Origin: Nanobdellota archaeon
GTDB taxonomy: Archaea; Nanobdellota; Nanobdellia; Woesearchaeales; GCA-2686295
DNA: 7,387 nucleotides
Assembly: GCA_018812505.1 (NCBI GenBank)
Contig: JAHJDK010000003.1
Coordinates: 1-7,387 of the forward strand
Direction of reading: 5' to 3'
Made by a program: the position numbers and the translations under genes. Below, in pieces: positions 1-5,527 of this stretch. Within the stretch, counting starts at the first letter, position 1, and the number at the start of each line of letters is the position of its first letter. A model generated the notes under the pieces. It made no database searches. It was given only the letters and a program-made list of their open reading frames with translations, and was not told the origin of the DNA.

Positions 1-2
1 AA

Positions 3-1115
3 AATGATTCTGATGAAATAATCTTAGAACACCAAAATTTACTTGTGAAATTAGAAGGTCTTAATAATGATTTAGAAACAATATTAAAAGGAAAACAAAT
101 GTTTGAAGACAGAAAGCATTTAGAAGAATATATTCCTGCAATTCTTAAAATAAAAGGTGCCGACATTGATGCTAACATAAATGAACTTGATGATTTGTAC
201 AAATATCCTCAAGATAAATTATATCTTAGAGCAAGAGATTTCATTGTTAATATTCTAGGTGAAGACAACAAACTAGTTAAATATATTAGTTATATTAAAC
301 ATGATTATAAAGAGAGTCCTGATTTATTATCAAAAATTCTTGAATCAATAGGATATAAATTTAGGAAGGTTATTCACGATGCTGAAAGAGACATAGCAAT
401 TTCAGGTCCACAGAAGTTGTTGACTATTTTTAAAAGTTTTAGAGTTATAGACAACATAAATGTATACATGAACACAGAAGGTTATGGATACATGTTAGGA
501 AACCTTAAGACAAATATTGCCAATGCAGCTCTTAAAAGAATAAAATCAATGGAACATCACATACTAAAATTTCATTGTGAAGGATTCAAAAGAAGCGAAT
601 TAAAAAGTGAAATTGGAAGAAAACCTCCAATATCTATTGAAGATATGCATTACTCGAGACAAATAAATTTTGACTGGCTTAAGCATAAACAACTTGAATT
701 AGGAATTAATCATGATGAATTAATAAGCATTGATACAATAAATGAATTGTATGAAAACAAAGATTTAAACTTGCCTTTTGATGTTTTGGATAAAATACAT
801 CTTGATTCTGCAATCATAAATTATAGTAGAGCAGGCAATCTTATGAGAAGAACAAGAGATAAAGGAGACTTAAATAAATATCCTTTTGATATTTTGGAAG
901 CAAAATATGATGCAGCAGTTACAGGCAATAAAGAACAATTAATGGATTTACGAAAAAAACACAGGGAACAATATGCAGATTTACAAATATTTAAAAGATT
1001 AATGCATAAATACCTACAAGACAGTTTTAAAGATGAAAAGCTAACACAGCCTAGAATAATAACAAAAGAAAAACTGAAAACAACAAAAAAGAAATATATC
1101 AATTTTGGATGGTAA
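3..1115 (+). CDS. Unrecognised protein, 5' end outside window (partial)
   Basis: I do not recognise this family. The reading frame is open from base 3 with no in-frame stop and no in-frame ATG before base 45. The residues encoded before the GTG at 45 look like ordinary coding sequence, so the gene almost certainly begins upstream of the window; 370 residues are visible. The protein is soluble, charged and apparently mostly helical, with no signal peptide or membrane segment. Its C-terminus is very basic (KEKLKTTKKKYINFGW). A loosely repeated P-x-D-x-L element occurs three times: KYPQDKLYL near residue 67, LPFDVLDKI near 257 and KYPFDILEA near 290 of the visible part. This hints at internal duplication. 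The stop lies 6 bases before the start of the RelA/SpoT-like gene, so the two are very probably co-transcribed and may act together. Real gene: confident. Function: unknown. Confidence 0.8.
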   Translation, partial: NDSDEIILEHQNLLVKLEGLNNDLETILKGKQMFEDRKHLEEYIPAILKIKGADIDANINELDDLYKYPQDKLYLRARDFIVNILGEDNKLVKYISYIKHDYKESPDLLSKILESIGYKFRKVIHDAERDIAISGPQKLLTIFKSFRVIDNINVYMNTEGYGYMLGNLKTNIANAALKRIKSMEHHILKFHCEGFKRSELKSEIGRKPPISIEDMHYSRQINFDWLKHKQLELGINHDELISIDTINELYENKDLNLPFDVLDKIHLDSAIINYSRAGNLMRRTRDKGDLNKYPFDILEAKYDAAVTGNKEQLMDLRKKHREQYADLQIFKRLMHKYLQDSFKDEKLTQPRIITKEKLKTTKKKYINFGW

Positions 1116-1121
1116 TTTAGA

Positions 1122-2144
1122 ATGACTGTTAATTTTCAAGAAATGGCGATTGAAGAACTAAGCTTAAACAACACTATCAAGTATATTATACAGTCAGTTA
1201 TAGATGGACGAAATTTATCTGAGAATGAAAAGATAGAACTAAAAAATAACTTTGATCAAAGAAGTATAGCTTTAGAGCGAGAGAACAATCAAATATTCAG
1301 ATGGATAAAAAGAAACCAATTCAAAAACACAAATTTTCGTGAGATAAAAGTGCATAACCTTGAAGAAAAATTAGATATTCTTTTTTCAAAATCAACAATT
1401 CCTAGACATATTTTGGAGGGCCTTGAAAAGACTCATCCAAAAATGGTTTCAGAAATAAATGCTTATAGACAGATTAGTGGGAAAAAAAAAGAGGATGATC
1501 CTAAGATGCAAAGATTAAGAAGATACCCTGTTGACCTAACTTTGTACACCAGAAATAAGATGACAGGAGGGTTATACTTGGCAATAAAAAAGAACTCCAA
1601 AATCATAACAAGACTAGCAGGAAAAGGACCAAGATATTTGGTTAGAGAAAGAGTTACAAGAGAGGCTGCTGGAGAAGAGAATTCAGATCATTACTTGATA
1701 GATGATTGCAAATTAGGAGATTTTGCAGGAATATTATTTGTTTCAGTTCAATCATATGGAACATCCAATAATGCAGTTGATAATATAAAATGGGCTTTGT
1801 CCACATCAACAGATATTGATGTTGTAAATATCGAGAACTATTTCACAAATTCAAAAGGATATGATGCCATGCATTTAGACGTAAAGTTTGATCCTAAAAG
1901 ATTTAATCATGACTACACTAATGAAGATACTTTGGAGATTCAACTTATGGGGCTCCCAACGCTCTTATCAAAAGAGATTGATGGTCCTTATAGTCAGTGT
2001 TTATTCATACATCAACAAGCACAATTCAGAGATCGCAGGTTAACACCTAAACAGCAGAATTTAGTAACTGAAAAAGACAAAGCATTTGTCGTGAAAGCTG
2101 AAACCACAGTTTTGCAAGTACTTACCTATAATCAGTACATTTAA
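1122..2144 (+). CDS. Divergent RelA/SpoT-like synthetase-fold protein
   Basis: 340 residues. The C-terminal half shows, in order and with plausible spacing, motifs resembling the (p)ppGpp synthetase fold. R144-x-K146 followed by GLY (150-152) resembles the RxK...SLY substrate loop. D200-FAG-I matches the metal-binding D-x-x-G-I/V strand. ENYF...KGYDAMH (238-251) matches the DYI..pKxGYxSLH block, with Y247 and H251 kept. LEIQLM (271-276) matches the vEIQiRT strand, with E272 kept. Known alarmone synthetases use these D, Y, H and E residues. The Arg that normally follows D-x-x-G-I is Leu205 here, and the loop Ser and second Lys are also replaced, so the substrate may differ or activity may be lost. 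No HD hydrolase, TGS or ACT domain is present. The first 130 or so residues are charged, helical and unassigned. The gene starts 6 bases after its upstream neighbour; the Shine-Dalgarno is weak (GGT at 1111-1113). Family call is by motif reading only. Confidence 0.55.
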   Translation: MTVNFQEMAIEELSLNNTIKYIIQSVIDGRNLSENEKIELKNNFDQRSIALERENNQIFRWIKRNQFKNTNFREIKVHNLEEKLDILFSKSTIPRHILEGLEKTHPKMVSEINAYRQISGKKKEDDPKMQRLRRYPVDLTLYTRNKMTGGLYLAIKKNSKIITRLAGKGPRYLVRERVTREAAGEENSDHYLIDDCKLGDFAGILFVSVQSYGTSNNAVDNIKWALSTSTDIDVVNIENYFTNSKGYDAMHLDVKFDPKRFNHDYTNEDTLEIQLMGLPTLLSKEIDGPYSQCLFIHQQAQFRDRRLTPKQQNLVTEKDKAFVVKAETTVLQVLTYNQYI

Positions 2145-2599
2145 TTGTTAACAACAACTAATCTTCTGGCTTTTGGAACGTAATTCATTAACAAGTTATT
2201 TTTTATCTTGCCGCAACCAACATAATCAGAGTTGTGTTTGACTATCACAAAATCTTTCATGCTAGTGTTTATCTCTATATCTTCTCCCTTAAGCCATTGT
2301 TCAAATTGTTCTTTGTTTAATTCCAGAATGTTTTTCTTTGCTTTTGGACCTATTATCTGTGCGCCTTCAATACTGAGTCTTAATCCTTCTGGCATGTAAG
2401 ATGCAAAGTACAAACCCAGAGAATCTATTCGAAGCTTTGAAAGGTCAATCATTTCAACATCTCGATTAATAACATAAAGTCGGTCCCTACTACTTCTCAG
2501 AAATACAAAGTCAAGCTTTTCATCAAAACCAAATTGTGAACTTAGAAATTTTTTTATCTGTTTCACTTCCTTGGAGTTCAGTATTTTCAGGTTCTGCAT
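2141..2599 (-). CDS. Stand-alone PUA-like RNA-binding protein (NOL1/NOP2/fmu-associated type)
   Basis: 152 residues. The C-terminal third (about 112-148) has the PUA-like signature seen at the end of RsmF/NOP2-type RNA m5C methyltransferases: DFVIVKH, then DYVGCGK (125-131), then NYVPKARR (139-146), equivalent to GxGK...N.yPK.lR. The N-terminal region (about 1-90), with LRIDSLGLYFA and LRLSIEGAQIIG, matches the pre-PUA part of the small archaeal proteins annotated as NOL1/NOP2/fmu-family ribosome biogenesis proteins (COG3270-like, from memory). No methyltransferase domain is present, so it presumably binds rRNA or tRNA as a single-purpose module; this role is inferred. The ATG at 2599 lies about 25 bases from a TATA-like element and lacks a Shine-Dalgarno, which suggests leaderless expression. 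It could also be read through from the TrmB-like gene 33 bases upstream. Its stop overlaps that of the convergent gene by 4 bases. Confidence 0.75.
   Translation of the reverse strand: MQNLKILNSKEVKQIKKFLSSQFGFDEKLDFVFLRSSRDRLYVINRDVEMIDLSKLRIDSLGLYFASYMPEGLRLSIEGAQIIGPKAKKNILELNKEQFEQWLKGEDIEINTSMKDFVIVKHNSDYVGCGKIKNNLLMNYVPKARRLVVVNN
2196..2206 (+). terminator. T-rich candidate terminator after the RelA/SpoT-like gene
   Basis: TTATTTTTTAT lies about 52 bases beyond the stop at 2144 on the plus strand, inside the convergent PUA-like gene. It is the first oligo-T tract downstream and is a weak candidate only. Confidence 0.25.
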
Positions 2600-2619
2600 G
2601 ATAAATGTTAAAATGTGTT

Positions 2620-2629
2620 TATTTAAAAA
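2620..2629 (-). promoter_or_regulatory. Possible TATA box for the PUA-like gene
   Basis: On the minus strand this reads TTTTTAAATA, centred about 25 bases before the ATG at 2599, the usual leaderless spacing. It lies in the 33-base gap after the TrmB-like gene. The T run could also help terminate the upstream transcript. Either reading is plausible in such AT-rich DNA. Confidence 0.45.
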
Positions 2630-2632
2630 GTT

Positions 2633-3376
2633 TCACCAAGGATTCTTCCAGAAGTAGTTGAAATATTTCATGAAACTTTCTTTAATTTCTTCTGATTCAA
2701 GCACAAAGGCAAAGCTTTGCTTGCTCCATAATATCTGGGCAACCTTGTTTCCGAATATCAGTATGACCATTGGTGATTCCAAATCTTTTGGCAATTCACA
2801 GTACTTGTAATACTCTTTTTTGTGTTTTTCCAGATTAGTTGATGAAAGAGATTCTAATTGAGTTCCATAATCAACCAAATCATTCATTAAGTGTTTCTTT
2901 TCCATCCGTCTTTTCATCCAGTGCTTAAACCAATTCTTCAAAGGAGTTTTTTCGACTCCGCTATTTCCTCCTATCCAGTATGACTCTTTGTATTCTAGTG
3001 CTTCATTCAACAGTGCTTTCATCGCTTCATTTCCTCTGAATACTTCTGCTCTAATGGTTGGTTTTGAACTATTAAATAAATCTTTTATTTGAGGTATTTG
3101 ATTTTCCAACTTCTTCAACAACTGTTCTTTCTTTCTAATCGCTTCTAATATTTTGTTTGGGTGAGTGCATTGGTATGTTTTTACTTTTTTTTCAACTGTG
3201 TAAGTTATCAATCCTTTTTCTATTAGCTTGTTCAGAATATCGTAGATGTTTCTTCTTTCTATCCCTGTTTTTTCTTGTATTTTGTTCAGAGATGATATTC
3301 CTAGTTCCAGAACTGCTTCGTAGACTGATATTTGTCCATCACTCAATCCTAATTCTTTGAGAGTTTCTAATTCCAT
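2633..3376 (-). CDS. TrmB-family transcriptional regulator
   Basis: 247 residues. Residues 5-65 form a TrmB-type winged helix-turn-helix. LGLSDGQISVYEAVLELG is the typical first helix pair, and GIERRNIYDILNKLIEKGL (38-56) covers the recognition helix and the helix after it, followed by a wing around 57-70. Residues 74-101 (KILEAIRKKEQLLKKLENQ...) form a likely dimerising coiled coil. Residues 108-247 match the short C-terminal effector or dimer domain found in many archaeal TrmB-like proteins, with FRGNEAMKALLNEAL near 113 and the strand VILIFGNKVAQILW near 204. The long sugar-binding domain of Thermococcales TrmB is absent, so no sugar ligand should be assumed. It is divergently transcribed from the phosphatase/phosphohistidine operon across a palindrome, the layout expected of a local autoregulated repressor or activator. 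The ATG at 3376 follows a TATA box at leaderless distance and has no Shine-Dalgarno. Confidence 0.88.
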   Translation of the reverse strand: MELETLKELGLSDGQISVYEAVLELGISSLNKIQEKTGIERRNIYDILNKLIEKGLITYTVEKKVKTYQCTHPNKILEAIRKKEQLLKKLENQIPQIKDLFNSSKPTIRAEVFRGNEAMKALLNEALEYKESYWIGGNSGVEKTPLKNWFKHWMKRRMEKKHLMNDLVDYGTQLESLSSTNLEKHKKEYYKYCELPKDLESPMVILIFGNKVAQILWSKQSFAFVLESEEIKESFMKYFNYFWKNPW

Positions 3377-3397
3377 ATTAATACTAAGAGCAGTTTA

Positions 3398-3407
3398 TTT
3401 ATAAATA
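3398..3407 (-). promoter_or_regulatory. TATA box for the TrmB-like gene
   Basis: TTTATAAATA is centred about 26 bases upstream of the ATG at 3376 on the minus strand. This spacing puts transcription start at or next to the start codon, consistent with a leaderless mRNA; no Shine-Dalgarno is visible between the two. It abuts the palindrome at 3408-3431. Confidence 0.65.
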
Positions 3408-3431
3408 TTATGGTATTGTACAACACCACAA
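3408..3431. promoter_or_regulatory. Near-perfect palindrome, probable TrmB-family operator
   Basis: This 24-base dyad is centred between 3419 and 3420. Ten of twelve base pairs match; the mismatches are at 3415/3424 and 3410/3429. The core is GGTATTGTACAACACC, with the perfect centre TTGTACAA. It lies between the two outward-facing TATA boxes of the TrmB-like gene and the phosphatase/phosphohistidine operon and touches the positions expected for both TFB-recognition elements. A dimeric regulator bound here would affect both promoters. Symmetry and position are seen directly; binding by the adjacent regulator is inferred. Confidence 0.72.
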
Positions 3432-3442
3432 ATATTTATATA
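3431..3442 (+). promoter_or_regulatory. TATA box for the phosphatase/phosphohistidine operon
   Basis: AATATTTATATA is an archaeal-type TATA element about 45 bases upstream of ATG 3484. Transcription would start near 3463-3467, leaving a leader of about 20 bases that carries the GGTGA ribosome site. The first base coincides with the edge of the palindrome, so an operator-bound dimer would compete with TBP/TFB. Confidence 0.62.
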
Positions 3443-3473
3443 CTGTAAAATATACACTAAAAAGTAATAAAAA

Positions 3474-3478
3474 GGTGA
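3474..3478 (+). promoter_or_regulatory. Ribosome binding site fixing the start at 3484
   Basis: GGTGA matches the archaeal Shine-Dalgarno core and ends 5 bases before ATG 3484. The alternative in-frame GTG at 3475 lies inside it, which argues for the ATG as the real start. Confidence 0.7.
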
Positions 3479-3483
3479 ACAAA

Positions 3484-4071
3484 ATGAAACTAGAAAAAAT
3501 AGTTGGAGTATGCCTTGCAAACGCATTGCGATCAAAAGTTATAGAAGTATGCAGCATCAAAACAATAACTGATTTAAAAGTAGATGTTGAAGTAACCAGC
3601 AGAGGAGTTAAAGCAGATTATTGGAAAAACGTTGTTGCAGGAAAAGAAGAAATACCAGAAAAATACTTGATAGCAGCAATACAAAGAGCAAACACTAATC
3701 CCATGAACTACTCTGAAAACATCAAAAACATGTTAGAGCAAGGATTAGAACAAGAAATAATTGCAAGACACATTCTTGGAGAAGAAAGATTAAACTACAA
3801 ACAGATAATAATGCGATTCTGCGAAAAAAAAGGACTGTTTTTACCGCCAGGATTTCACAGACAACTAACAGAAAAAGACTATGAACAATCACATATGATA
3901 GTTGCATCTGATGCAGAAAGAGAACTTATTGATCTGCCTGATGAACGAATAACAATTCTCGGAATAAAAGACGTTCTTGGAGGAACATATCAAGATAAAA
4001 AACCTGTTCTAGAAGAAATACATTTCAAAGTTCAAAATGTGATGCATTCCATTATTGAAAAATACTTGTGA
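3484..4071 (+). CDS. Low-molecular-weight protein phosphatase/ArsC-fold protein, divergent
   Basis: 195 residues from the chosen ATG. The N-terminus MKLEKIVGVC-LANALRS places a hydrophobic strand directly before C10-x2-N13-x2-R16-S17. This is the CX5R(S) phosphate-binding loop of the low-molecular-weight tyrosine phosphatase/arsenate reductase fold, where the Cys is the nucleophile and the Arg binds phosphate. VTSRGVKA (37-44) sits where the family has VxSAGtxa, and RQLTEKDYEQSHMIVASD (126-143) matches the family's Rql...d...aD.ii.m segment. D163 in IKDVLGG (161-166) is the candidate general acid, although the usual D-P is D-V here. Family members are usually about 150 residues; the extra length lies at about 45-125. 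A GTG at 3475 is in frame but lies inside the GGTGA ribosome site, so ATG 3484 is preferred and puts the P-loop at its usual position. First gene of an operon; substrate unknown. Confidence 0.75.
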   Translation: MKLEKIVGVCLANALRSKVIEVCSIKTITDLKVDVEVTSRGVKADYWKNVVAGKEEIPEKYLIAAIQRANTNPMNYSENIKNMLEQGLEQEIIARHILGEERLNYKQIIMRFCEKKGLFLPPGFHRQLTEKDYEQSHMIVASDAERELIDLPDERITILGIKDVLGGTYQDKKPVLEEIHFKVQNVMHSIIEKYL

Positions 4072-4072
4072 G
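4068..4072 (+). promoter_or_regulatory. Ribosome binding site overlapping the upstream stop codon
   Basis: GTGAG overlaps the TGA stop (4069-4071) of the phosphatase-like gene and ends 6 bases before ATG 4079. This supports 4079 as the start of the phosphohistidine gene and suggests translational coupling between the two. Confidence 0.6.
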
Positions 4073-4078
4073 ATTAAA

Positions 4079-5527
4079 ATGTTAAAAGATATGTACAACA
4101 TGAGTTTTAGACACGAGTGGGGAGAACCAGTTCCACTTTGTCTTCATGATACCTTTACTTATGCATTCATAGAGCATGAAAATCTTCCATGGAATGATAT
4201 AAGCAATAGCATCACATACCTAATACAACCAGATAATGCAGGCGGCTATATCAAAGAAAATGAATTTCAAAGAAGAGGTAGAAAACTAGGTGAATTCTTT
4301 TTAAATAAAAAAAATATTCCTTGGCTAATAGACAATTATAATAAAATAATTGCAGAAGTAAAAGTTTTTTTAGATAAAATAGAAAAAACAAATTTCTCCA
4401 AAATGACAAAAGAAGAGATTTATCCATACTACAAAAAATTCATTAAATTAAGAAACAAAACAACTAGATGGTACAGAGGCACAAGACATGAAGCAGAATA
4501 TTTTATAGGGAAAATAATTAGAGATAAAATCGTGAAGCATTATTCAAACGTGAATGAAATATTTAGAATAATAACTGATTCACCATACACTGATCCGATT
4601 GGAGAAGAGCAAGAAGATTGGTTGAGATTGTTAGAAAAAAAAGCTACAAAAAACGATTTCAAAAAACACATAAAAAAATATTCTATGTTTTTTACAAATA
4701 TTTTTTCAAAAGAAGAATTATACAGAACAATTAAAGACAGATACAAAAAAGATAAACCAAAAATTGCAAAACTCAAAGAAAAAAAAGAAAAATCAGAACA
4801 AAAAAGAATAGAACTAGCAAAAAAACAAAAAGAAATATTGTTAAAAATAAACTCAAAAGACGTTGAGGATTATCTAGTATTATTTCACAGATTTGGAGAA
4901 TACAGGTTCAGATTAAAACCTGGTTATGCAGGCATTGAAGTTCTGAGTCTGGATATGCTAACAAGAGTTGCTGAACTAGCAAATATGAGATTGCATGACT
5001 TCTATGAATTATTAACTGTAAAAGAAAGTCTGGATTTTTTTAAAACAGAAAAACTACCAACCAAAAAAGTATTGGATGACAGAAAAATTGCAAGAGTTCA
5101 TTTAATCAGAAACAAAAAACAGTACACCTTACAAGGACAAGAAGCAATTGATTTCTTGAACAAAACAGTATTCAAAATAGATATAACTAAATCTGAATTT
5201 AAAGGAACGCCTGCATGTCATGGAAAAGTAACTGGCAAAGTAAAACTGGTTCTTTCAAACAAGATGGATGAAATAAATAAAGCATTAAACGAGTTTGAAG
5301 AAGGACAAATTCTAGTAACCCATAACACTCAACCAAACATGGTTCCATTAATGGCAAAAGCGGCTGCAATCGTAACAGCACAAGGAGGAATAACAAGTCA
5401 TTCTGCAGTTATTGCCAGAGAATTCCAAATACCATGCATAGTTGGAATAGAATCAGTAACTATGTTTTTGAAAGATAATGATTTAATAGAAGTTGATGCT
5501 ACAAATGGAACAGTAAGAAAACTCTAA
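4079..5527 (+). CDS. PEP-synthase-type phosphohistidine (mobile domain) protein lacking ATP-grasp
   Basis: 482 residues from ATG 4079. Residues about 375-482 are a PEP-utilising-enzyme swivelling domain. It has the entry strand GTPACHGKVTGKVKLV, then ILVTHNTQPNMVPLM (411-425), then GGITSH441SAVIAREFQIPCIVG, in which H441 is the expected phosphorylated histidine. In PEP synthase, PPDK and rifampicin phosphotransferase this domain carries phosphate between an ATP-grasp site and an acceptor site; neither partner domain is present here. Residues about 1-220 are helical and unassigned. About 222-256 is a Lys/Glu-rich probable coiled coil. About 260-360 (EDYLVLFHRFGEYRFRLKPGY, then LLTVKESLDFF) resembles the helical linker before the His domain in PEP-synthase relatives. 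An in-frame TTG at 4055 would overlap the upstream gene. ATG 4079 is preferred because GTGAG at 4068-4072 provides a ribosome site and the intergenic gap is only 7 bases. Acceptor and donor are unknown. Confidence 0.82.
   Translation: MLKDMYNMSFRHEWGEPVPLCLHDTFTYAFIEHENLPWNDISNSITYLIQPDNAGGYIKENEFQRRGRKLGEFFLNKKNIPWLIDNYNKIIAEVKVFLDKIEKTNFSKMTKEEIYPYYKKFIKLRNKTTRWYRGTRHEAEYFIGKIIRDKIVKHYSNVNEIFRIITDSPYTDPIGEEQEDWLRLLEKKATKNDFKKHIKKYSMFFTNIFSKEELYRTIKDRYKKDKPKIAKLKEKKEKSEQKRIELAKKQKEILLKINSKDVEDYLVLFHRFGEYRFRLKPGYAGIEVLSLDMLTRVAELANMRLHDFYELLTVKESLDFFKTEKLPTKKVLDDRKIARVHLIRNKKQYTLQGQEAIDFLNKTVFKIDITKSEFKGTPACHGKVTGKVKLVLSNKMDEINKALNEFEEGQILVTHNTQPNMVPLMAKAAAIVTAQGGITSHSAVIAREFQIPCIVGIESVTMFLKDNDLIEVDATNGTVRKL

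Noticed and set aside
45..47. GTG as the start of the first gene
   Set aside because: The frame stays open upstream to the window edge with coding-like residues, and no ribosome site precedes the GTG. The gene more likely begins outside the window.
193..204. ATTTGTACAAAT palindrome sharing the TTGTACAA core of the proposed operator
   Set aside because: It lies inside coding sequence, lacks the GGT/ACC arms, and is expected by chance in AT-rich DNA.
821..1102. Minus-strand open frame with a hydrophobic, Phe/Val-rich translation
   Set aside because: It is the antisense shadow of a Lys/Asn-rich plus-strand gene. It has no promoter or ribosome site, and its composition follows from the complement.
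2145..2154. TTGTTAACAA palindrome just past the RelA/SpoT-like stop codon
   Set aside because: It is short, has no loop and no T run after it, and encodes the VVNN tail of the PUA-like protein. It is not a convincing terminator or binding site.
3475..3477. GTG as the start of the phosphatase-like gene
   Set aside because: It lies inside the GGTGA ribosome site for ATG 3484, and the later start gives the usual P-loop position for the family.
4055..4057. TTG as the start of the phosphohistidine gene
   Set aside because: It would overlap the upstream gene with no ribosome site; ATG 4079 has GTGAG at good spacing.
4540..4776. Minus-strand open frame with Phe/Ser-rich translation inside the phosphohistidine gene
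   Set aside because: It is an antisense shadow of A-rich coding sequence, with no independent signals.
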